From positions 1 to 64,000 of the forward strand of contig JADFDO010000005.1 of assembly GCA_018262855.1 (NCBI GenBank): DNA of 64,000 nt. The letters are read 5' to 3'. Origin of the DNA: Methanolinea sp. Its GTDB lineage: Archaea; Halobacteriota; Methanomicrobia; Methanomicrobiales; Methanospirillaceae. The notes under the pieces were generated by a model. It worked only from the letters and a program-made list of their open reading frames with translations, was not told where the DNA came from and did not search any database. Below, in pieces: positions 42,240 to 50,362 of the stretch; position 1 is the stretch's first letter, and each line of letters begins with the position of its first letter. Position numbers and translations under genes: made by a program.

Positions 42240-43342
42240 TCCCTCTCCCTGAAGAGGCAGAAGAGCCTTGCGAGTGAGACAAGATCCTGGCAGTTGTGTT
42301 CGACAATGGGAATCAGCGGGCCGGGGTTCTGTGAGGTGAGAAAAGCCTCGTAGAACTCGGGGACCATCATCGAGGGTACATCCTGATGACGATAGACTGA
42401 GAAGAGACGTTGTTCAAGGGTCATAAGGCGGCAGTCAGAAAAGGCATCGCGGAAGCGCCTTCTGGAGGGGTGGAGGAGATCGTAGTGGGGATTCCCGATT
42501 TCACAGTCTTCCCCATACAGTGCATAACGCTCCTTCAGGTATGGGACGTCAAAGGTCCTGCCGTTGTAGGTGACCAGTACCGTATCCCGGGAAAGGTGTT
42601 CCCTTGTAGCATGGAGTGCAGGGAGTTCCTCCTCCATGTCCCTTACCAGGTACTGGGATGTAACGAGGTGGCCATCCTGGACAAAAGCGAGGCCGATGAG
42701 GATTATCGGCCGCTGATAGATACCGAGTGTCTCAAGGTCAAGGAAGAGGAACCTGTTATCGTCATAAAGCCCGCTCGTGCAGAGGCACCGCGGATCGGAT
42801 GCCTGGTGCCACCGTGCCACGAGAAAGTGGATATCCTCAGGAGATCCTTCCTGCAGGACCTCGAGGACGTCCTTCGCAGGATCCCGGAACCTCCTGTGGA
42901 GGAGGAGATCGGGAATCGTCCGGTATCCCATTCGTTTCAGGTCTCTCTCTTTCCGCCTGCCAATACCGTACACAAGGGTTAGATCATGTTCAAGCTGCTG
43001 AATCACCCCGTCAGTGTCTCTCCCTGGGAGGTGCAGGTTGTGACTCCTGGTGATGCAATAGACAGGGCCATCCGGGGTTTCAACGATACAGCCTGGAAGG
43101 GCATCCTCAACCGGGATTCCGCTGTATCTTTGCAGGAGTGCATGTTTCAGCCGCTGGATATCGTGGTACTCAGATTCAAGAACGGGTGCACCTGAGAGAC
43201 CTGCCCGGAATATCCTGTCGTTCCTGACCACATTGTACTCAGGAGCCTGGACGATGCGTTCCCGCCAGAGTCTGCTGGCAGTTTCAAAGGCCAGGGGCGG
43301 GGTCATGGTCTTGTCAGGAATCTGTATCGGGAGATACCACAT
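42236..43342 (-). CDS. MrfB/YprB-like DEDD exonuclease
   Basis: The C-terminal domain has an RNase H-type exonuclease core: FLFLDLETLGIYQRP (D-x-E), VTYNGRTFDVPYLKERY and EHNCQDLVSLARLF (third and fourth acidic residues), the four carboxylates of DEDD exonucleases. The N-terminal part includes a helix-hairpin-helix-like segment (LTLVYGIGRRKERDLKRMGY, IPDLLLHRRFRD). B. subtilis MrfB is a protein of this kind paired with MrfA. I use the ATG at 43342 (MWYLPIQIP); the frame is open to a TTG at 43477, which would give a product of MrfB-like length, so the start is uncertain. First gene of the pair. Confidence 0.82.
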   Translation of the reverse strand: MWYLPIQIPDKTMTPPLAFETASRLWRERIVQAPEYNVVRNDRIFRAGLSGAPVLESEYHDIQRLKHALLQRYSGIPVEDALPGCIVETPDGPVYCITRSHNLHLPGRDTDGVIQQLEHDLTLVYGIGRRKERDLKRMGYRTIPDLLLHRRFRDPAKDVLEVLQEGSPEDIHFLVARWHQASDPRCLCTSGLYDDNRFLFLDLETLGIYQRPIILIGLAFVQDGHLVTSQYLVRDMEEELPALHATREHLSRDTVLVTYNGRTFDVPYLKERYALYGEDCEIGNPHYDLLHPSRRRFRDAFSDCRLMTLEQRLFSVYRHQDVPSMMVPEFYEAFLTSQNPGPLIPIVEHNCQDLVSLARLFCLFRERD

Positions 43343-43512
43343 TTTAAGCCTGACTGTGCGTTGCGAAAGTGGAGCAACCTCATGGCTTATCCTTTCAGAC
43401 ACCAACCGATCGATAAGAGATAAGTTCCGAACACCGGAACCATACGTGGATAGTTCAGCGCAAAGGATCAGGTACAACCAGTCGATGAGCGTCGTGATCA
43501 GGGATCGGGAAC

Positions 43513-44298
43513 ATGGACATACAGGGATTTCTCATTGATCTTGACGGGGTGGTTTACACCGGCGGAAAACCCGTGCCCGGGGCACAGGAAACACTTTCCT
43601 GGCTTTCTATGGAAGGATATCCCTTCCGGTTCGTCTCAAACACCACCCGGGTATCCCGACAGGGCATCTCCCGCAGGCTGGCTGAAATGAATCTGGACAT
43701 CAAGCCGGAAACGATCTTTACCCCGGCAATAGCTGCAGCCTCCCAGGTACGCAGACGAAATTTATCAAGGATATTTCTCCTATCGACCGGGGATCTCCAT
43801 TCCGATTTTGAGGCAGCAGGTCTTGTGATATCGTGGGATGATGCAGATATCGTTGTCGTAGGTGATGCAGGGGATAACTTTACGTATAGGGCGATGAACC
43901 AGGCGTTCCGCCTCATCAACAGGGGTGTCCCTTTCCTTGCGCTTGAGAAGGATCGCTCCTGGATGGATACCGGGGGGCTCTCGCTCTCGGCAGGTCCATT
44001 TGTCGCGGCGCTTGAGTATGCCACAGGGAGAACTGCTGAACTTGTCGGAAAGCCTTCGCCAGTTTTTTTCCAGATGGCGCTCGATTCCATGGGGATTGCC
44101 GCCCGGCAATGTGCAATGATCGGCGACGATGCCTATAGCGATATACTGGGTGCAATGGACATGGGAATGGCCGGATTTCTGGTCCAGACCGGAAAATTCA
44201 GGCAGGAGATCCTCACAGCGTTGCCAAAGCCCCCGACCGCACTGCTCCCCTCTCTGGCAGCCCTGCCTGCAATCCTCAAAAATAGGGATCATTCATGA
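43513..44298 (+). CDS. HAD superfamily IIA hydrolase (NagD/LHPP-like)
   Basis: A 261-residue HAD phosphatase with the cap of subclass IIA: nucleophile motif IDLDGVVYTGGKPVPGA, motif II RFVSNTTRVS, motif III and IV in GKPSPVFFQMALDSMG and CAMIGDDAYSDILGAMDMGM. Members dephosphorylate small substrates such as UMP, glycerol phosphate or pyridoxal phosphate; the substrate is not predictable here. Its end overlaps the transglutaminase-like gene by 4 bases. Confidence 0.9.
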   Translation: MDIQGFLIDLDGVVYTGGKPVPGAQETLSWLSMEGYPFRFVSNTTRVSRQGISRRLAEMNLDIKPETIFTPAIAAASQVRRRNLSRIFLLSTGDLHSDFEAAGLVISWDDADIVVVGDAGDNFTYRAMNQAFRLINRGVPFLALEKDRSWMDTGGLSLSAGPFVAALEYATGRTAELVGKPSPVFFQMALDSMGIAARQCAMIGDDAYSDILGAMDMGMAGFLVQTGKFRQEILTALPKPPTALLPSLAALPAILKNRDHS

Positions 44299-45449
44299 AC
44301 ATCCTGCGACACTTACCCTCTATTCTCCTTCTATCTGTCGCGGTCCTGTCGATCTGCAGTTCAGGGTGCTTTGAAGGAATACCGTTCATAGGTCCTGCGG
44401 TGGTATATCCCCACATCGTTCCTGCCATCGGGGGGACCATGCCTGCCCCTCCAACGTATTTATTCGCATTCCAGGACAGGAAAATTGAGGTGGGCATTCC
44501 GGTAGATGCATCTGTCTACGCCGGGGCGAAGGCAACCGACAAGAGTGCCCGTGTGTATGACAGTGCCCTTCCTGAGCAGGAATGGAGGGAGGGGATATAC
44601 CGGGCACTCATCAATGATCCGGCACAGGATGGATTTTATTCGGAAATTCTCGCCAATATGAGAGCTGAACGGAGTCTTCACAGCCTTGACTCTGACGAGT
44701 ATGCCGAACTTATGGCAGTATTTGTCCAGTCAATCCCGTACGAGAACCAGAACCTCACAAGCCCAAGGTTCCCGGTCGAGACATTCGTTGACGGGATGGG
44801 CGACTGCGATGACAAGAGCCTCCTCCTTGCAGGGCTTCTCAGCCATGAAGGGTACCGGGCAGCACTCCTCTATTTCGAGTCCGAACGGCACATGGCAGTT
44901 GGTGTGGGCTGCCCTGATGGTGGATACAGAAATACCGGGTATGCCTATATTGAGACCACCAACGTGAGCCTGGTGGGAATCCCTCCCGACACACTAGCAG
45001 GAGGGACAACACTCTCATCAAACCCGGATGTGATCCCTGTTGGGAACGGGACATTCAACTATACCCTCTGCCGCGAGACTGCCGCGATGTGGCACACCAA
45101 GCATGAAATGGAGCATATCCTTGCAAGGTCCGAGGCCGAAATAAGGGATATGGAGAACCAGCTCGATGAAAAGAAGAGATCTCTTGATACCCAGAGATCC
45201 TCCCTGGAGAATCTGCTCTCCGCCGGTGATATCGGGGGATATAACAGGAGAGTTGCTGCGTATAATGCAGAGGTCAGCGAATACAACCGGGTCAGGGCCG
45301 ATCTCTTACGAATGGTGGAGAAATTTAACCAGATTGCAGAGATCCATAATTACTTGGTAACCCACCAGCACGATAGGAAAGGGACCTGGGAGTGGTATTC
45401 AACCCTTCCCGGTTTTGAGGGGATCATGGAGAGATCAGGAACACTATAA
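44295..45449 (+). CDS. Transglutaminase-like lipoprotein with coiled coil
   Basis: The 384-residue protein has a lipoprotein signal (hydrophobic LLLSVAVLSICSSGC, cysteine at residue 25 as lipid site), a transglutaminase-like catalytic core with Cys in DGMGDCDDKSLLLAGLL and His in ESERHMAVGV, and a C-terminal coiled coil (HILARSEAEIRDMENQLDEK, DLLRMVEKFNQIAE). Secreted transglutaminase-fold proteins act as proteases or amidases; in archaea some modify cell-wall or S-layer proteins. The product is probably anchored outside the membrane. Gene overlaps the HAD gene and converges with the methyltransferase. Confidence 0.82.
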   Translation: MNILRHLPSILLLSVAVLSICSSGCFEGIPFIGPAVVYPHIVPAIGGTMPAPPTYLFAFQDRKIEVGIPVDASVYAGAKATDKSARVYDSALPEQEWREGIYRALINDPAQDGFYSEILANMRAERSLHSLDSDEYAELMAVFVQSIPYENQNLTSPRFPVETFVDGMGDCDDKSLLLAGLLSHEGYRAALLYFESERHMAVGVGCPDGGYRNTGYAYIETTNVSLVGIPPDTLAGGTTLSSNPDVIPVGNGTFNYTLCRETAAMWHTKHEMEHILARSEAEIRDMENQLDEKKRSLDTQRSSLENLLSAGDIGGYNRRVAAYNAEVSEYNRVRADLLRMVEKFNQIAEIHNYLVTHQHDRKGTWEWYSTLPGFEGIMERSGTL

Positions 45450-45546
45450 ACCAGCCTTTTTCACTACAATTATGGCTTCGCCATTTTCATTGTGCATGCA
45501 TGCGTTCCAACTGAACAGCCACTTTTTTTTCAACGAATGGTCATCA

Positions 45547-46482
45547 TTACCAATCCAGGACCCTGGTTCCTGGTAACACAGCCCCGGGATATTCAGGGGA
45601 CGAGGTGATGCGCCTGAGTGCGCATTCACAGTATTCCCGTGCCGAGTCGATTCCTATGAACCTGCGCCCCAGCCGCCATGCTGACAGGGTTGTCGTCCCA
45701 GCACCGTTGAAAGGGTCCAGTATGAGATCTCCCCGGTAACTGAAAAGTTTGAGAAGTCTCCGGGGAAGTTCCTCTGGGAACATGGCAGGGTGGCCATAGT
45801 CCCGCATCCTGATCTCCGGAGGAAAGGTCCATTTCCCCATCACCCATTCCTTAAACTCGGAATCGGTGATGTCGATATCCTCCCTCCTGCCCACCTTCTT
45901 GTGGGATTCCTTGTCAAAGACCTCGATGAACTCCCAGGTATACTTCAGATATGGCATGGAGGGAGATTTCCAGCTTCCCCATGCAGTAAATTTGGCATTG
46001 TAATTGTTCTTTTCCCAGAGGATCTCAGCCTTCCATAAAAATCCGATCTGCTGGAGTTGGGTGGAGATGATGTGGTGTGTTGGTATATAATCCGAGAACA
46101 GGGGCTGGATATTGACGGCGAGCCTCCCCCCGGGTTTGAGAACCCTGTAACATTCGGTAAAGATCCTGTGAAGTTTGGAGAAATATTCATTCCATTCCCG
46201 AGTATCAATCCTGGGATCGCTCGCGTACGCATGACCGAAATTATAGGGTGGCGATGTGATCACCATGTCGATGCTCCCCGTGGGAAACGCTGGGAGGACA
46301 GCCTCGGCATCTCCGCAGATGATCTGGTTTAAATAGGGTAGGATTTCCGGAGGTTCTTCGTGGGGTATTGCCGCCTTTGCCCCCTTGCTTCCCCTGCGTA
46401 TCCTCTCTTTTCCAGCCTTGTCATCGATCTTCGGCATACGGGTGGAACGGGGAACCATGCGTACCAGAGTATTGAACTGCAT
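45547..46482 (-). CDS. Orphan DNA methyltransferase (N4-cytosine/N6-adenine, beta type)
   Basis: The 311-residue protein carries the catalytic motif IV TSPPYNFGHAY near residue 82 and the SAM motif I DPFNGAGTTTLSAWR near residue 265, in the order IV-then-I that marks the beta class. Substrate is DNA; SPPY favours N4-cytosine but adenine specificity cannot be excluded. KTxxW-like WKAEILWEKNNYN lies between. No restriction endonuclease is adjacent, so it is an orphan methylase that may have an epigenetic or protective role. Convergent with the transglutaminase-like gene and divergent from sufC. Confidence 0.87.
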   Translation of the reverse strand: MQFNTLVRMVPRSTRMPKIDDKAGKERIRRGSKGAKAAIPHEEPPEILPYLNQIICGDAEAVLPAFPTGSIDMVITSPPYNFGHAYASDPRIDTREWNEYFSKLHRIFTECYRVLKPGGRLAVNIQPLFSDYIPTHHIISTQLQQIGFLWKAEILWEKNNYNAKFTAWGSWKSPSMPYLKYTWEFIEVFDKESHKKVGRREDIDITDSEFKEWVMGKWTFPPEIRMRDYGHPAMFPEELPRRLLKLFSYRGDLILDPFNGAGTTTLSAWRLGRRFIGIDSAREYCECALRRITSSPEYPGAVLPGTRVLDW

Positions 46483-46595
46483 CGTGAAAAAGGGGAGTGC
46501 TGCAGGATATTGCGTACAGGTGGGGATGTGAACGTCACAAGCGTTTAATCCTTGCGCTCCGAGATATTGTGGTATCAGACTTCTGGAGAATTACC

Positions 46596-47327
46596 ATGCT
46601 GGAACTCAGGGATCTTCAGGTAAAAATAGGCGAGCGGAAGGTTCTCCGCGACATCAATCTCCACATCAAGGAAGGGGAGACACACGTCCTGATGGGGCCC
46701 AATGGATCGGGAAAGACCACCCTTTTACGCACGATCATGGGTTTTGCCGGTCTGGAAGTGACAGGCGGACAGATCTTCTTCAAAGGCAGGGATGTGACGG
46801 ACATGCCTATCCATGAACGGGCAAAACTCGGCATGGGGATGCTCTTCCAGAGACCCCCCACCATCGCCGGACTCAAGCTCGGAAAACTCCTCGCGGTTAC
46901 CTCAGGGGAGCGTGCAGGGCTTGTCAGCGAGTACACCCGGTATCTCCACATGGATAATTTCATGGACCGGGCAATAAACCTCGGATTCTCTGGTGGCGAG
47001 ATCAAGAGGAGCGAGGTTCTGCAGCTGATGGTCCAGCAGCCGGATTTCGTGATGCTTGACGAGCCTGAAAGCGGGGTCGACCTCGAAAACATCAGTCTCA
47101 TCGGGAACGCAATCGCAAGACTGCTTGAGAAAGACGTGCACATTGTGAACAGGAAGAAGAGCGGGCTTGTGATCACCCATACCGGCTATATACTCGATTA
47201 TCTCGATGCAGATTACGGACATGTCATGTGCGATGGCGTGTTCCGCTGCCACGGGAATCCAAGGGAAATTCTCCGCGTGATCAAAACATCAGGGTACAAG
47301 GAGTGCCTGGCATGCCAGAAGATATGA
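46596..47327 (+). CDS. sufC: SufC-like ABC ATPase of a minimal SUF (SmsC) system
   Basis: A 243-residue soluble ABC ATPase with SufC features: Walker A MGPNGSGKTTLLRTI, signature FSGGEIKRSEVLQLM, Walker B FVMLDEPESGVDLENISL and the IThTGYILDYLDADYG switch region. SufC powers SufB scaffold remodelling in iron-sulfur cluster assembly. The ATG at 46596 has TGGAG before it; the longer frame to 46497 is not supported. In archaea only SufB and SufC occur together, and the pair was described as a minimal SUF (SMS) system. sufB overlaps by 16 bases. Confidence 0.93.
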   Translation: MLELRDLQVKIGERKVLRDINLHIKEGETHVLMGPNGSGKTTLLRTIMGFAGLEVTGGQIFFKGRDVTDMPIHERAKLGMGMLFQRPPTIAGLKLGKLLAVTSGERAGLVSEYTRYLHMDNFMDRAINLGFSGGEIKRSEVLQLMVQQPDFVMLDEPESGVDLENISLIGNAIARLLEKDVHIVNRKKSGLVITHTGYILDYLDADYGHVMCDGVFRCHGNPREILRVIKTSGYKECLACQKI

Positions 47328-48427
47328 AACAGATGGCGGATCTCTCCTCCACCGAAAAGGATCGGCTCACCCAGACCGGACTGGAGGTGGAGATGAAGAA
47401 CCGTTCCGGAAGCTTCTTCCAGGTTGACCAGGAGATCCGGCAGACTGCGTCGCTTGAGAAAGGGATAGAGGTCCTCTCAATCAGGGAAGCACTTCAGAAA
47501 TATGACTGGCTCGAGGACTTCTCATGGAAACTGGTTTCAAAAGACAAGGACCAGTATACCAGGTACGTTGCCGACCAGCCAGATCCCAGGGGTTTTGTGA
47601 TCATCGCAAGGAAGGGGAGCAAGACGGTGTATCCTCTCCAGACCTGCCTTTTCCTTGCAAAAACTCCCATCCAGCATGTCCACAATATCATTATCGCAGA
47701 AGAGGGTGCAGAACTCCACCTCATCTCAGGGTGCGCAAGCGCCTCCTACACGAAGACCGGTTCGCATATCGGGATATCTGAGTTCTATATCGGGAAAAAT
47801 GCCCGGATCACTTCGACCATGATCCATAACTGGGGCAAGGAGATCAGCGTGTTTCCGAGGAGCGCATCGAAGATCGAAGAGAATGGTATCTTCCTCTCCA
47901 ATTATGTATGCATGCAGCCGGTACGGAAGATCCAGATGTCTCCCGTTGCAGACCTCGCAGGGAAAAATTCCATTGCGAGGTTCTCCAGTATCGTCGTATG
48001 CACCCCGGGGTCCTTTATGGACCTTGGATCTGTAGCCCGTCTGTCGGCAGAGGGTGCAACCGCAGAGCTGCTCACCCGGGCCATCACCACGGGTGGCACA
48101 ATCATCTCGCGCGGAATGATCGAGGGAACAACCGGTCATACAAGGGGACATATCGAGTGCAAGGGCCTTATTCTTAAGGATGGGATTATTCACGCGATTC
48201 CTGAGATAAAGGGGGACGTCGTTGACACCGAACTGTCCCACGAGGCCGCAGTCGGCAAGATTGCCAGGGATGAGATAGAGTACCTGATGTCCCGGGGCCT
48301 TGACGAGGATGTAGCCACATCGACTATCATCCGGGGATTCCTTGATGTGAAGATCGCCGGGTTGCCACAGTCCCTCCAGGACCAGATCGATGCAGCAATC
48401 GACTCAGCAGAGAAGAGTGGGTTCTGA
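47312..48427 (+). CDS. sufB: SufB-like scaffold protein (SmsB)
   Basis: The 371-residue protein matches the SufB/SufD family beta-helix core: ISGCASASYTKTGSHIGISE, HNWGKEISVFPRSASKI, then the long repeated strands to TTGHTRGHIECKGLIL and EIEYLMSRGLDEDVATSTIIRGFLD at the C-terminus. Shorter than bacterial SufB (about 490 residues) and without the N-terminal extension, as in archaeal SmsB. SufD and SufS/SufU are absent nearby, fitting a methanogen that takes sulfide directly. Translation is coupled to sufC. Confidence 0.92.
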   Translation: MPEDMKQMADLSSTEKDRLTQTGLEVEMKNRSGSFFQVDQEIRQTASLEKGIEVLSIREALQKYDWLEDFSWKLVSKDKDQYTRYVADQPDPRGFVIIARKGSKTVYPLQTCLFLAKTPIQHVHNIIIAEEGAELHLISGCASASYTKTGSHIGISEFYIGKNARITSTMIHNWGKEISVFPRSASKIEENGIFLSNYVCMQPVRKIQMSPVADLAGKNSIARFSSIVVCTPGSFMDLGSVARLSAEGATAELLTRAITTGGTIISRGMIEGTTGHTRGHIECKGLILKDGIIHAIPEIKGDVVDTELSHEAAVGKIARDEIEYLMSRGLDEDVATSTIIRGFLDVKIAGLPQSLQDQIDAAIDSAEKSGF

Positions 48428-48456
48428 GAGGAGCCTTCGATCAGGAAGGGCGTGTG

Positions 48457-49107
48457 ATGGCTGAAGATTCCCGAGAAAGAGAGAGGAATGCCATGGTTGA
48501 AACCCAGCTTGCTGCCAGGGGGGTGAGAAATCCCCTGGTACTGGAAGCCATGCGAAAAGTACCCCGGCATCTCTTTGTCCCCTCAATATACCAGGGTGCG
48601 GCCTACAGGGACAGCCCGTTGCCAATCGGATCCGGCCAGACCATTTCACAACCATTCATCGTTGGTCTGATGACAGAGATTCTGGATATATCTCCGGGCG
48701 ATCATGTCCTCGAAATAGGAGCCGGGAGCGGATACCAGGCTGCAATACTACGCGAGATCGGGGGTTCTGTCATCACTATAGAACGGTTACCCGAGGTCGC
48801 AAGGCTGGCCCGCGAAAACCTGGAAAGGGCGGGAATTTCAGGTGTCAAGGTGATTATCGGGGATGGGACTGAGGGGTATCCCCCTGCAGCACCCTACAAT
48901 GCGATACTTATCACTGCCGCAACGCCGGAAGTGCCTGAGCCTCTGATATCCCAGCTCGACGAGGGTGGCCGTCTTGTGGCCCCCGTCGGATCCCGCGACA
49001 TCCAGCAACTCGTCAGACTGGAGAAGTCCGGCGGACGTATTACCCGGTCCACGTTTGGAGGGGTGGTCTTCGTTCCCCTCCTGGGTCGCCATGGCTGGGA
49101 GGTGTAA
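48457..49107 (+). CDS. pcm: Protein-L-isoaspartate O-methyltransferase
   Basis: PCM methylates isoaspartyl residues in aged proteins to start their repair. The 216-residue protein has MVETQLAARGVRN, VPSIYQGAAYRDSPLPIGSG with QTISQPFIVGLMTEILDI (the substrate pocket), SAM motif I DHVLEIGAGSGYQAAILREI and LDEGGRLVAPVG. The ATG at 48457 follows AGGAAGGGCGTG; a GTG one codon upstream is possible. The cyclase-family gene follows 4 bases after the stop. Confidence 0.94.
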   Translation: MAEDSRERERNAMVETQLAARGVRNPLVLEAMRKVPRHLFVPSIYQGAAYRDSPLPIGSGQTISQPFIVGLMTEILDISPGDHVLEIGAGSGYQAAILREIGGSVITIERLPEVARLARENLERAGISGVKVIIGDGTEGYPPAAPYNAILITAATPEVPEPLISQLDEGGRLVAPVGSRDIQQLVRLEKSGGRITRSTFGGVVFVPLLGRHGWEV

Positions 49108-49111
49108 CCCG

Positions 49112-49723
49112 ATGGCCTGGTACGACGTGACCCGTCCTCTCAACGAGTGCGTGGTGGTCTACCCGGGGGACCATGTACCAAAGATCGTCCAGGAGGATCG
49201 CGGGAGATACCTGCTCTCGAGCCTGCACCTTTCCACCCATTCGGGAACGCATATCGATGCACCGTCCCATTACATCCCTGGAGCTGCATCCATCGATATC
49301 ATTCCTCCGGAGAAGATGACCGGTGAGTGCAGGGTTATCGAGATCGCGGGAAGAGATCCTGAAATCAGCGCACGGAATCTTGAACCGGCACTCAAGGATA
49401 CGAAAAAAATTCTCCTGAAGACATGGTTCTCGGGAGAGGAGGCATTCCGCGAGGATTATCCCGGACTTTCTCCTGACGCAGCAGACGCAATTGTCCGGGC
49501 AGGCATAGAATGCGTAGGAATCGACTCCCCTTCAATCGAGCCGTATTCCGGCGATGGCAGTGTCCACCGGACACTCCTCTCCAGGGGGGTGGTGATCATC
49601 GAGCTTCTTTCACTTGAAGCCGTAAGGGAAGGGCACTACTGGATGGTGGCACTCCCGCTGCGGCTCGAGGGACTGGACGGCTCCCCGTGCCGTGTGCTCC
49701 TGCGTGACGTCGATTCAGGGTGA
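49112..49723 (+). CDS. Cyclase/kynurenine formamidase-like hydrolase
   Basis: A 203-residue protein with the metal motif H-x-G-T-H-x-D-x-P-x-H (HLSTHSGTHIDAPSHYIPG) of the putative cyclase family, which includes bacterial kynurenine formamidase and isatin hydrolase. YDVTRPLNECVVVYPGD is the family N-terminal pattern and GIDSPSIEPYSGDGSVHRTLL the second metal and substrate region. It probably hydrolyses a cyclic or N-formyl amide; substrate unknown. Part of the pcm transcript. Confidence 0.85.
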   Translation: MAWYDVTRPLNECVVVYPGDHVPKIVQEDRGRYLLSSLHLSTHSGTHIDAPSHYIPGAASIDIIPPEKMTGECRVIEIAGRDPEISARNLEPALKDTKKILLKTWFSGEEAFREDYPGLSPDAADAIVRAGIECVGIDSPSIEPYSGDGSVHRTLLSRGVVIIELLSLEAVREGHYWMVALPLRLEGLDGSPCRVLLRDVDSG

Positions 49724-49728
49724 TAGGT

Positions 49729-50331
49729 ATGGATTGTATTCTAAGTGCAGTGAAAAAGCTCCAGGAACTATCCCGGCATTCAGGATGTGAAGACGGAACG
49801 ATTGTTCTTTCTGTAAATCCAGACCGGAAGGTTTGCCAGTTTGAGAAAGGTGCCTGCATGGAAGCATTCTTCGGGGGAAGGATCGCCGAGTTCGTCACCT
49901 TTGAACCTACCCGTGCAACCACGAGGTTGGGTTTTCTGTTCGATGCCACGCTCGAAAAGACCGTGCACCGGGCGGCAGCATGCGTGATCATCAATGTAAT
50001 TGCCGGTTTTTTTTGTATCACCAGGGTCAGGAGATCATGCCCCGGCGAATGCCATGCCGCATGCAGGGCAGAACTGATCCAGAAGATAGGAAATGGTCGT
50101 GTTGCGGGAATTGGAATCCCGGGGCCGGTACTCGAATCGTTCCCATCCCATAATTCCGGCAGTGCAGACGGAGAGGTGGTATTCATATCGGGTGAAGGCC
50201 TGATCTCCCCGGAAGGAACTGCCATACTGGATGGACCTTCGGCGGACAGGGTCCTGCTGGTGGGCCCTTCAACGGCAGGGGTCGCGGCGCTCGAGAAGAT
50301 CCCTCACTGGTGCCCATACGGTAAAGGATAG
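49729..50331 (+). CDS. Conserved-looking protein of unknown function
   Basis: A 200-residue protein I do not recognise. Sequence features are a nucleotide- or substrate-binding-looking glycine-rich middle (VAGIGIPGPVLESFP), a second one near the end (DRVLLVGPSTAGVAALEKIP), a cysteine pair region CPGECHAAC and a final PHWCPYGKG. The ATG at 49729 follows GGTGAT at good distance. It lies between the cyclase gene and glmM on the same strand, 31 bases from the latter. I see no known domain. Confidence 0.55.
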   Translation: MDCILSAVKKLQELSRHSGCEDGTIVLSVNPDRKVCQFEKGACMEAFFGGRIAEFVTFEPTRATTRLGFLFDATLEKTVHRAAACVIINVIAGFFCITRVRRSCPGECHAACRAELIQKIGNGRVAGIGIPGPVLESFPSHNSGSADGEVVFISGEGLISPEGTAILDGPSADRVLLVGPSTAGVAALEKIPHWCPYGKG

Positions 50332-50362
50332 CTCTATTTTTTTTCCAGTTCGATTCATACCC

